A stretch of DNA of 10,798 bases. It comes from an uncultured Prevotella sp. (lineage in GTDB: Bacteria; Bacteroidota; Bacteroidia; Bacteroidales; Bacteroidaceae). The notes under the pieces were generated by a model that saw only the letters and a list, made by a program, of their open reading frames with translations, was not told the origin of the DNA and ran no database searches. The stretch is from NCBI GenBank assembly GCA_946055365.1, contig CAMGFM010000024.1:1-10798 (forward strand), in the 5' to 3' direction. Of the stretch, positions 1-6,041 are shown piece by piece (positions within the stretch are counted from its first letter, which is position 1; each line of letters opens with the position of its first letter). The translations under genes were made by a program, and so were the position numbers.

Positions 1-147
1 CACGTGGCGTTGAGAAATTAAGTTTCCGCCTTGATCTTCTATTGATTATAGAGTCAACAAGCAAGTGCAATATTACGAAAAATGCTTGAATGTTTCATCA
101 AGTGGCGTGGAGAGATTGAGTTTCCGCCTTGGTCTTCCGTTGATTAT
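1..147. repeat. Two diverged direct copies of a ~49-bp repeat, 98 bp apart
   Basis: Bases 1-49 and 99-147 align without gaps, with 7 mismatches in 49 columns (columns 3, 11, 16, 20, 34, 40 and 41). The shared core is AGTTTCCGCCTTG. The mismatches fall evenly over all three codon positions, so the copies do not look like a protein-coding repeat. The 49 bp between them (50-98) show no obvious similarity to the repeat. The first copy starts at the window edge, so the array may continue upstream. I do not recognise the family. The copies are too different from each other for an ordinary CRISPR array. Confidence 0.6.
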
Positions 148-196
148 GACAATAACCTCTACCTTTTTCTCTTGCAAAATTCACATCCAAAAGAAA

Positions 197-256
197 AAAA
201 ACCGTACAAAAGGTTATTTCTACCATATTTTAGGTATCAACGGTTTTTCTTTTTAT
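197..256 (+). terminator. Possible intrinsic terminator: hairpin with T-rich tail
   Basis: A perfect 9-bp inverted repeat, AAAAACCGT at 197-205 and ACGGTTTTT at 240-248, is followed by CTTTTTAT. The 34-nt loop holds a small second stem, TACC (221-224) with GGTA (233-236). The T-rich tail fits termination of a plus-strand transcript from upstream, just before the promoter at 260. The stem is AT-rich and the loop long, so this is tentative. Confidence 0.35.
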
Positions 257-259
257 ACA

Positions 260-267
260 TAACTTTG
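260..267 (+). promoter_or_regulatory. Bacteroidetes-type -7 promoter element
   Basis: TAACTTTG at 260-267 matches the Bacteroidetes -7 consensus TAnnTTTG. I see no good -33 TTTG box at the expected spacing; around 235-241 the sequence is only T-rich. It points along the plus strand toward the oxidoreductase cluster, and would give that cluster a leader of about 290 nt. Confidence 0.45.
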
Positions 268-561
268 CATCGTCAACCGAGAACACGCCGAGATATGAAG
301 CCAAGCCTGCTTTAGATTATGCCGAGGCGCAAAGGAGAAAGGACGATGCAAAGCTATAAAATATCAGAAATGGATATAATGACAAAGCATAACGCAAGTG
401 CCGTCGGATGACAGGGCGACACCACACACAGCCCGTCGTCACCACACAACGGCAGATGGTGTTACAGGGACTGTTGTGGGCGGTCATCCAAAGGCCTGTT
501 TGGAAGATAATGAGAGAAATGTCATTCGTGACCCGATGTGCATGTATAACAATAATAATTA
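268..561 (+). other. Long leader/intergenic region without a convincing gene
   Basis: About 290 nt lie between the promoter-like element and the start of the aldo/keto reductase. A 21-codon ORF begins with ATG at 346 and stops at 411. Another frame is open from about 251 to a TAA near 362 but has no usable ATG start. Longer ORFs over this region on either strand run into the reductase gene in other frames and have no recognisable family features. The stretch may be a 5' UTR with a short leader ORF, or the eroded remains of a gene. I see no riboswitch that I can name. Confidence 0.3.
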
Positions 562-1749
562 ATGTATATGGACAGAAGAAGCTTTTTGAAGAGGTCTGCC
601 GCGGCAGCGTTGATGGCGGCAGGCAACGTGCTATTGAGCCACGGCGGCGAGCTGTCGGGCTTTGGCGAAAAAAAACGGGGCGGCGCATCACGTCTGCCGC
701 ATGCCGAGGACAACACCGCCTCGAAAAGCGACGAGAACACCAATCACGCACGCCCGGTGATTGACGACAAATATTATCGTCACCTGACGGGGCTTGGCGT
801 GTCGCCCATTGGTCTGGGATGCCTGCCAATGGTGGGCTATTATGGCGGAAAGTATGACAAGAACGAGATGATAGCCCTCATTCGTCGGGCATACGACAAG
901 GGAGTGACATTCTTTGACACGGCCGAAGTGTATGGTCCCTATACCAGCGAGTAATGGGTGGGCGACGCATTGCAGCCTTTCCGTAACGAGGTGAAGATAG
1001 CCACCAAGTTCGGGTTCGGTGTGGAGGAAGGCAAACCGACCTCGCTCAACAGCCGTCCCGACCATATCCGCCGCGCAGTGGAGGGTTCGCTCTGCCGACT
1101 GCGCACCGACCACATCGACCTGCTCTATCAGCATCGTGTAGACCCCAACGTGCCGATGGAGGATGTGGCAGGCACGGTGAGCGAACTCATAGCCGAGGGC
1201 AAGGTGTTGCATTTTGGCATGTCAGAAGCGAGCGCACGGAGCATCCGCAAGGCACATAGGGAGTGTCCCGTGACAGCAGTACAGAGCGAGTATGCCATCT
1301 GGTGGCGCGAGCCAGAGACAAAAATATTTCCAACGCTCGAAGAATTGGGCATCGGTTTTGTGCCTTACTGTCCGTTGGGCAGGGCTTTTCTCACGGGAGC
1401 CATTGATGAGAGCAGCCGTTTCCAAAAAGGCGACCGCCGATGGAACCTTCCGCAGTTCACACCAGAGGCATTGAAGCACAACATGCCGCTCGTGCATCTC
1501 GTGAAACGTCATGCCGAGCGCAAGGGCATCACCCCCGCACAGTTTGCTCTCGTGTGGATGTTGTCGCGAAAGCCGTGGATTGTTCCAATTCCAGGCACTA
1601 CCAATCCCTCTCATCTTGACGACTTGCTCGGTGCAACCAACGTGCGCCTCTCTCAAGAAGAGCTTGCAGCTTTTGACAAAGACTACTCACAAATCCATCT
1701 GACGGGACATCGCGCCGATGCGTTCACAGAAAGTCAAATAGACAAGTAA
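562..1749 (+). pseudogene. Aldo/keto reductase with Tat-type signal, interrupted by an in-frame TAA
   Basis: This reads as one aldo/keto reductase of about 395 codons, but codon 131 (952-954) is TAA. The frame is the same on both sides and no residues are missing: AEVYGPYTSE, stop, WVGDALQPF lines up with the usual family pattern. GAA or CAA to TAA by one base change is the simplest cause. The catalytic tetrad is complete across the break: Asp119 and Tyr124 before the stop, Lys149 (KIATKFGF) and His191 (LLYQHRVD) after it. The cofactor-site motif PIPGT is near the C terminus. The N terminus has RRSFLKRSAAAAL, a twin-arginine signal, so the intact protein would be exported folded with NADPH. 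ATG 568 is an alternative start. A GTG at 958 could restart translation but would yield a piece without Asp and Tyr. Probably inactive, unless the stop is an assembly error or is read through. Confidence 0.8.
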
Positions 1750-1885
1750 ATAACTCAATCCAAATCAGCCGTCATACTGTTATGCGCAGTCTAACTTATG
1801 AAAAGCCCATCTGCGTATGGCAACAAAAAAAATTGTTGTCGTCATAACACTGAAGACCTGTTTGGAACAAAAAAAACGATCAATC

Positions 1886-3070
1886 ATGTTAGGAAATTTC
1901 ACATTTCACAATCCCACGAAACTCTATTTCGGTGAGGAAGCGTTAAGCAATCTGAGTAATGAACTGGAGCATTACGGCAAAAAAGTGATGCTGGTGTATG
2001 GCGGCGGCTCCATCAAGCGCAACGGCATTTACGATGCCGTGACGGCAGAACTGCAAAAGGCAGGCAAGGAAGTGGTTGAACTGGGCGGCGTAATGCCCAA
2101 CCCCACCATCGACAAGGTGCGCGAGGGAATGTTGTTGGCAAGGGAAGAGGCGGTGGATCTCATTCTTGCCGTGGGTGGCGGCTCCACTATCGACTACTGC
2201 AAGGCGGTGGCAGGCTCTGCCTATTTGGACTCAGACCCTTGGGAGCATTACTTCTGCAACTGGGGCGAGATGACCTGCCGCTGGATTCCCGTGGGTTGCG
2301 TGCTTACCATGGCAGGCACGGGATCGGAGATGGACAGCTGCTCTGTCATATCCAATCACAGCGAGAACCGCAAGAAGTTCTACTATTTCCGCAATCCTGA
2401 TTTCTCTATCCTCAATCCTGCCTACACATTCACCGTGCCACAGTATCAGACGGTGGCAGGCATCTACGACATCATGTCGCACATCTTGGAGCAGTATCTC
2501 TCGGGCAATGACAACAACACCTCCGACTATATCGCCGAGGGATTGATGCGCTCGCTCATCGTCAGCTCCCGTCATGTGCTGGCCAATCCTGAGGACTATG
2601 AGGCACGCAGCAATATAATGTGGACAGCCACATGGGCATTGAACGGACTCATAGCCTGCGGCAAGCCTACCGACTGGATGGTTCACATGCTGGGACAGGC
2701 CGTGGCAGCCTATACCGATGCCACACACGGACACACCCTTTCAGCCGTCAGCGGTGCCTACTATCGCCTGCTCATCAGTCGATCAAAGGATGCCGAGAGG
2801 AAATTCTGCCGCCTGGCGGAGAATGTATGGGGCATATCCCATGACGGAAAGACCGATAAAGAGACCGCCACAGAAGGACTGATGCGGACGGAAGAGTGGA
2901 TGCGCGAGTTGGGACTGGCGATGAACATCACCGACTGCGGTGCCGACGAGTCGATGCTGGAGGGTATGGCAGACGCTTGTCCCATCAACAAAAGCGGTTA
3001 TGTGACACTCACCCGTGAGGATGTCATTGACGTATTGCGCAAAAGCCTAAAGCAGGCCTGCGATTTATGA
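1886..3070 (+). CDS. Iron-type alcohol dehydrogenase, YqhD/butanol dehydrogenase-like
   Basis: This is a 394-residue NAD(P)H-dependent dehydrogenase of the group III metal-dependent family, which reduces aldehydes to alcohols in the cytoplasm. The metal ligands are all present: Asp195 and His199 (GIYDIMSHILEQY), His267 (DWMVHMLGQ) and His281 (DATHGHTL). Their positions nearly match those of E. coli YqhD. GGGS occurs at 39-42 and again at 97-100 in the nucleotide-binding half, which suggests NADPH. The ATG at 1886 is chosen because MLGNFTFHNPTKLYFG is the normal family N terminus; the frame is open back to an ATG at 1817, but those 23 residues look like translated leader. It lies 136 nt after the broken reductase on the same strand. 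The lipoprotein-like ORF overlaps its stop by ATGA. The substrate is unknown; broad aldehyde scavenging is usual for the family. Confidence 0.93.
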   Translation: MLGNFTFHNPTKLYFGEEALSNLSNELEHYGKKVMLVYGGGSIKRNGIYDAVTAELQKAGKEVVELGGVMPNPTIDKVREGMLLAREEAVDLILAVGGGSTIDYCKAVAGSAYLDSDPWEHYFCNWGEMTCRWIPVGCVLTMAGTGSEMDSCSVISNHSENRKKFYYFRNPDFSILNPAYTFTVPQYQTVAGIYDIMSHILEQYLSGNDNNTSDYIAEGLMRSLIVSSRHVLANPEDYEARSNIMWTATWALNGLIACGKPTDWMVHMLGQAVAAYTDATHGHTLSAVSGAYYRLLISRSKDAERKFCRLAENVWGISHDGKTDKETATEGLMRTEEWMRELGLAMNITDCGADESMLEGMADACPINKSGYVTLTREDVIDVLRKSLKQACDL

Positions 3071-3327
3071 TATTATTGCGGGCCATACTGTTTCTCTCCC
3101 TATTCCTGTCGTGCGGCTCGCGTCAGGAGGGAGAGACTCACAAACCAAACAACGCTGAAGAGGATATGCTTTCTTCAATGGAAACTGTGCTGCATCGCAC
3201 CATCACTCCACAATTTATTCCCGATGAATTGTTTGCAGGACACTTGAGAGAAGTCGGTAAAACCGAGATATTCATCCAGACATTGCTCACTATGTTCCGC
3301 CATTACAACGAGAGCCTGTTTCTCTGA
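3067..3327 (+). CDS. Small lipoprotein-like protein of unknown function
   Basis: This 86-residue protein begins in the ATGA overlap with the dehydrogenase stop, so translation is probably coupled. Residues 1-15 are hydrophobic (MILLRAILFLSLFLS) and Cys16 follows in the context FLSCGS, a weak but plausible lipobox. Phe at -3 is not ideal, though Bacteroidetes sites are loose. A polar linker follows (about 17-35). The rest (TITPQFIPDELFAGHL, then KTEIFIQTLL) looks like a folded segment, and the protein ends abruptly at SLFL. I do not recognise the family. It could be a genuine small lipoprotein or the N-terminal remnant of a longer protein cut short before the mobile-like element that starts 22 nt downstream. 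Confidence 0.6.
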   Translation: MILLRAILFLSLFLSCGSRQEGETHKPNNAEEDMLSSMETVLHRTITPQFIPDELFAGHLREVGKTEIFIQTLLTMFRHYNESLFL

Positions 3328-3349
3328 CCGAATACCTGATGAATGAACC

Positions 3350-3563
3350 CTTTTTATCAAATAAATAGGGAGTGTCATAATTGGCACATTATGTCTGTCG
3401 ATGCAAAAGTGGCACTTTTCGGTCGCAAAAGAGGCTCTTGCCAGTCATGAAGAGCCTCTTTCTGAATATAAAAGAGCCACTTTTGCACCAGCGCACGGCA
3501 AAGGCATGAGTGCATACGCAGGCATTTGCATTATGACACACCATCTTTTTATCAAATAAATAG
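3350..3563. mobile_element. MITE-like palindromic element between 19-bp direct repeats
   Basis: The 19-bp sequence CTTTTTATCAAATAAATAG occurs exactly at 3350-3368 and 3545-3563. Between them lie 176 bp whose ends form an inverted repeat: GTGTCATAAT at 3372-3381 and ATTATGACAC at 3530-3539. The interior holds nested hairpins and no ORF of note. Terminal inverted repeats, flanking direct repeats and lack of coding capacity fit a non-autonomous insertion. A 19-bp target duplication is longer than most transposons make, so the flanking repeats could have another origin. The right copy is only 18 bp from the ATG of the CMD-cupin gene, so the element separates that gene from its original upstream DNA and may affect its expression. 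Confidence 0.5.
3402..3487. repeat. Nested hairpins built from AAAGWGSCWCTTT units (cluster 1)
   Basis: There are four copies of the palindromic word: 3406-3418, 3428-3440, 3449-3461 and 3471-3483. The two inner copies form a perfect 12-bp stem (3428-3439 with 3450-3461, loop 10 nt). The two outer copies pair over 18 bp with one mismatch (3402-3419 with 3470-3487). The whole would fold as one nested structure inside the MITE-like element. It lies about 75-160 nt 3' of the lipoprotein-like gene. There is no long T tract, so it is not a textbook intrinsic terminator. Confidence 0.75.
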
Positions 3564-3581
3564 CTAATAAATCATCAGTAC

Positions 3582-4436
3582 ATGAAGAAAACGATTTTAT
3601 TCACATTATTAACAGCAATGACAATCAACGCTATGGCACAAAAGAAAATAGTACAGACGGCAGGCCGCACACAGCTTGGCGAGTTTGCTCCCGAGTTTGC
3701 CCATCTCAACGACGACATCCTCTTCGGCGAGGTATGGAGCCGCAACGACCTCCTCAGCCTGCGCGACCGCAGTCTCGTCACCCTCACCTCGCTCATCAGC
3801 CAGGGCATGACCGACTCGTCGCTCACCTACCATCTGCAGGAGGCAAAGAAGAACGGCATCACCCGAACAGAGATTTCTGAGATTATCACACACATCGCTT
3901 TCTACGCAGGATGGCCCAAGGCATGGGCAGCCTTCCGTCAGGCAAAGGAGGTATGGGCGGAAGAAGACTCTGCCGATGATGCTAAGGCACGCTTCCAACA
4001 AGAGATGATTTTCCCCATCGGTGAGCCAAACACGGCATACTCCCAGTATTTCAAGGGCAACAGCTATTTGGCCCGCATATCAAGCGAACAAGTTTCTGTT
4101 GCCAATGTCACCTTCGAACCCGGTTGCCGCAACAACTGGCACGTCCATCATGCCACAAAAGGTGGCGGACAGATGCTCGTCGGCGTGGCAGGTCGTGGTT
4201 GGTATCAGGAGGAAGGCAAGCCTGCAAAGGAGATATTGCCAGGCACAGTCATCCATATTCCAGCGAACATAAAGCACTGGCACGGAGCAGCCGCCGACAG
4301 TTGGTTTGCCCATCTCGCTTTCGAATTGCCTGGAGAGGATGTCTCCAACGAATGGCTTGAACCTGTTACCGACGATGTATATAATAAGGTAAACACAAGA
4401 GGCACTTTCCTGTCACAAAGTGCCTCTTTAGAATAA
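3582..4436 (+). CDS. Secreted carboxymuconolactone decarboxylase-like and cupin fusion protein
   Basis: This 284-residue protein has a Sec signal peptide (MKKTILFTLLTAMTINAMA, cleavage before Gln20), an all-helical CMD/AhpD-like domain (about 35-125) and a cupin barrel (about 170-250). The cupin metal motif is visible: NNWHVHH with His187 and His189, Gln197 where many cupins have Glu, and His232 or His234 in KHWHGA. The CMD domain lacks the CxxC pair of AhpD, so it is not a thiol peroxidase partner of that type. Such fusions are common in Bacteroidales beside aldo/keto reductases and alcohol dehydrogenases, as here, but the reaction is not established. The last ~14 residues (after YNKV) are encoded by a palindromic repeat rather than by the conserved domain. 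I see no promoter of its own beyond the AT-rich right copy of the 19-bp repeat. Confidence 0.9.
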   Translation: MKKTILFTLLTAMTINAMAQKKIVQTAGRTQLGEFAPEFAHLNDDILFGEVWSRNDLLSLRDRSLVTLTSLISQGMTDSSLTYHLQEAKKNGITRTEISEIITHIAFYAGWPKAWAAFRQAKEVWAEEDSADDAKARFQQEMIFPIGEPNTAYSQYFKGNSYLARISSEQVSVANVTFEPGCRNNWHVHHATKGGGQMLVGVAGRGWYQEEGKPAKEILPGTVIHIPANIKHWHGAAADSWFAHLAFELPGEDVSNEWLEPVTDDVYNKVNTRGTFLSQSASLE

Positions 4437-4517
4437 GGAAAGTGGCTCTTTAAAACAAGAGAAGTGCCGCTCTACGACAAGACAAGCGGCTCATCACGAC
4501 GAGGATAGTGCCGCTTG
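4396..4517. repeat. AAAGWGSCWCTTT palindromic cluster 2, overlapping the CMD-cupin 3' end
   Basis: Copies lie at 4396-4408 (12 of 13 match), 4417-4429 (exact) and 4439-4451 (exact). More degenerate copies follow at 4461-4473, 4483-4495 and 4505-4517 (9-10 of 13 match), giving a regular spacing of about 22 bp. The first two copies form a perfect 12-bp stem, 4397-4408 with 4417-4428, with an 8-nt loop. The stem includes the last codons of the CMD-cupin gene. The cluster fills the space between two convergent genes, so it may act as a two-way 3' end structure. Confidence 0.75.
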
Positions 4518-4546
4518 CAGACAAGATACGGGCTACTGCCCTTAGC

Positions 4547-5827
4547 CTACATGCCGAGAGCCTCTGCCACCTTGGCGGCTATCACGGCATAACCCTTGCC
4601 GTTGACATAGCTGTCGATGAAGAGTTCGGGAGAGGCTATGCCATTGCGTTCCATGGGAGTGTAGATGTCGACATATTGCAGGCGGCTGTCCTTGTCGGCC
4701 AATGCCCTGAGCGTCTCGTTGAACGGCCTTATGCGCCCCTCGTTGACCGCCGCGTCGGGCACGGGCAGCAGAGACATGAGATGTATGGTGGCATCAGGAG
4801 CCTTTGACTTGAGGCTGGCGATGATGCGAGCGTAGGTCTGCATCATGTCATCAAGGCTTGTCCCGTGCAAAGCCTCATCAGTGCCGGCGTAGAGGCACAC
4901 TGCAGAGGGTCCCTTGCCGCTGGAGCGTATGAACATGACCTCCACGTTGCGGCTTATGGTCTCCATGGAACAGCCCGGATAGCCCCATCCCGTGCCGCGG
5001 TTCTTCACTTTGGGCGAGTCGAGCAGCTCGTGCCACTCGCCGCCGTGTATCATCTCGTCGCCTATCATCAGCACGTCGCCCTCAACCACGGGCAGCACGC
5101 TGAAGTAAGTGGCTCTCATGCCCAGCGAGCGGTCAAGCCCGGCGGTCTGCTGACGGCTCTGCGTGTCGGGAGGATAGACCGTGTCGGCCGTGTCAGCGTC
5201 AAGCACCAGCGGCGCAATCCTATGACACCACAGCCTGTAGCCCGATGCCGTGAGATGCAACCCGTCCAGGGTATGCTCCATGCGCGGCACTCCCGACAGA
5301 TCGCCCTCAAGGTCTATGTAAGTGGCGTTTGCCTCAAGACACAGTGCCCTGATGGCCTTGTTGAGCATGGCTATCTTGGCAGGCGTGCGCATACCCGCGG
5401 CACTCGGCAGTATGCTCTGCACATACACCTGGGTCTTTGGCGACACGCTTCTTATCATCCGCAGCATCTTGGATATGTTTGCCGTGATGAGCCTGCCGTC
5501 CTCCATGCCCTTGGTGTTGAGGTCGTTGGTGCCTATCATGAGAAATATCTTTCGGGGCTTGCCCTTTACCACGTGTTTCAGGTGTTGCAGCGTCTCCGAG
5601 GAGAGCGCGCCCGACACGCCGCGGTTCTTGATGTTGTGACGGCAGCCGAAAGCCTCCCACCACTCGTGCATGTTTGTGATGCTGTTGCCCACAAACACTA
5701 TGTCATTGGAGGTTATGGGCAGAGCGTCGATAGCGTCATAACGATGTCGGCGGAACGGTTCGTCGGCAAACGCAGCCGCCGTGAGCATGCACAGCAATGT
5801 GAGCAGTATTGTCCTTTTGATTTTCAT
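4547..5827 (-). CDS. Secreted tandem SGNH/GDSL hydrolase with a degenerate second domain
   Basis: This 426-residue protein has a signal peptide (about 1-21, ending AAAFA) and two SGNH-fold repeats. The first (about 35-212) has the full set: VGNS with nucleophile Ser49, Gly in NRGVSG, Asn101 in GTND, and Asp188/His191 in LDGLHL. It should be an esterase, perhaps removing acyl groups from glycans. The second (about 245-425) keeps the fold motifs but not the chemistry: MIGDEM puts Glu258 at the Ser position, GTDE replaces GTND with Asp317 for Asn, and DSYV keeps Asp405 but has Val408 for His. The ATG at 5827 is preferred over an in-frame GTG at 5833 because it starts directly with the basic MKIKR of the signal. 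It converges on the CMD-cupin gene, 110 nt away. The second domain may bind a ligand or stabilise the first. Confidence 0.88.
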   Translation of the reverse strand: MKIKRTILLTLLCMLTAAAFADEPFRRHRYDAIDALPITSNDIVFVGNSITNMHEWWEAFGCRHNIKNRGVSGALSSETLQHLKHVVKGKPRKIFLMIGTNDLNTKGMEDGRLITANISKMLRMIRSVSPKTQVYVQSILPSAAGMRTPAKIAMLNKAIRALCLEANATYIDLEGDLSGVPRMEHTLDGLHLTASGYRLWCHRIAPLVLDADTADTVYPPDTQSRQQTAGLDRSLGMRATYFSVLPVVEGDVLMIGDEMIHGGEWHELLDSPKVKNRGTGWGYPGCSMETISRNVEVMFIRSSGKGPSAVCLYAGTDEALHGTSLDDMMQTYARIIASLKSKAPDATIHLMSLLPVPDAAVNEGRIRPFNETLRALADKDSRLQYVDIYTPMERNGIASPELFIDSYVNGKGYAVIAAKVAEALGM

Positions 5828-5910
5828 GTTCACAATAAATTATATTAAAAGATGTATTACCTGATGTTCTGTGACACTCTGTCCCGTCTTCTTACTTCTC
5901 AGTCGACAGT

Positions 5911-5954
5911 CTCCGACAACTCGAGCCGTTTCATGCCTGCCCTTGTTGTCGGAG
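5911..5954. other. 10-bp inverted repeat between metalloprotease and hydrolase genes
   Basis: CTCCGACAAC at 5911-5920 pairs perfectly with GTTGTCGGAG at 5945-5954, with a 24-nt loop. It lies about 90-130 nt past the metalloprotease stop and about 85 nt before the hydrolase start, both read on the minus strand. No T tract follows on either strand, so a terminator call is weak. It could be a 3' end structure or a leader hairpin. The rest of 5828-6041 shows no gene. Confidence 0.35.
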
Positions 5955-6041
5955 TCATGTAGACGAGATTGCCCCATGGTCAGGTCAAGGCGTTACCATG
6001 CCCTGCCCATGTGAGGCGTGAGAAGAGACACAGAGCCATTA

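Noticed and set aside
1..147. CRISPR array at the left edge
   Set aside because: Only two copies are visible, with 7 mismatches in 49 bp; CRISPR repeats are normally almost identical, and no cas gene is in the window.
65..262. 65-codon plus-strand ORF covering the second repeat copy
   Set aside because: It runs through the poly-A stretch, hairpin and promoter-like element and has no recognisable features; differences between repeat copies do not favour third codon positions.
317..829. 170-codon minus-strand ORF
   Set aside because: It overlaps the N-terminal part of the aldo/keto reductase, has Cys/Arg-rich low-quality composition and no recognisable domain.
952..954. TAA as a reassigned or selenocysteine-like codon
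   Set aside because: TAA ends other genes here, selenocysteine uses TGA, and homologues of the family do not need an unusual residue at this place.
1821..1838. CAACAA/TTGTTG hairpin upstream of the alcohol dehydrogenase
   Set aside because: It is a 6-bp AT-rich stem around a run of A; it is too weak to call a terminator or regulatory structure.
4865..5848. 327-codon plus-strand ORF
   Set aside because: It is antisense to the SGNH hydrolase, whose motifs are clear; this frame has none.
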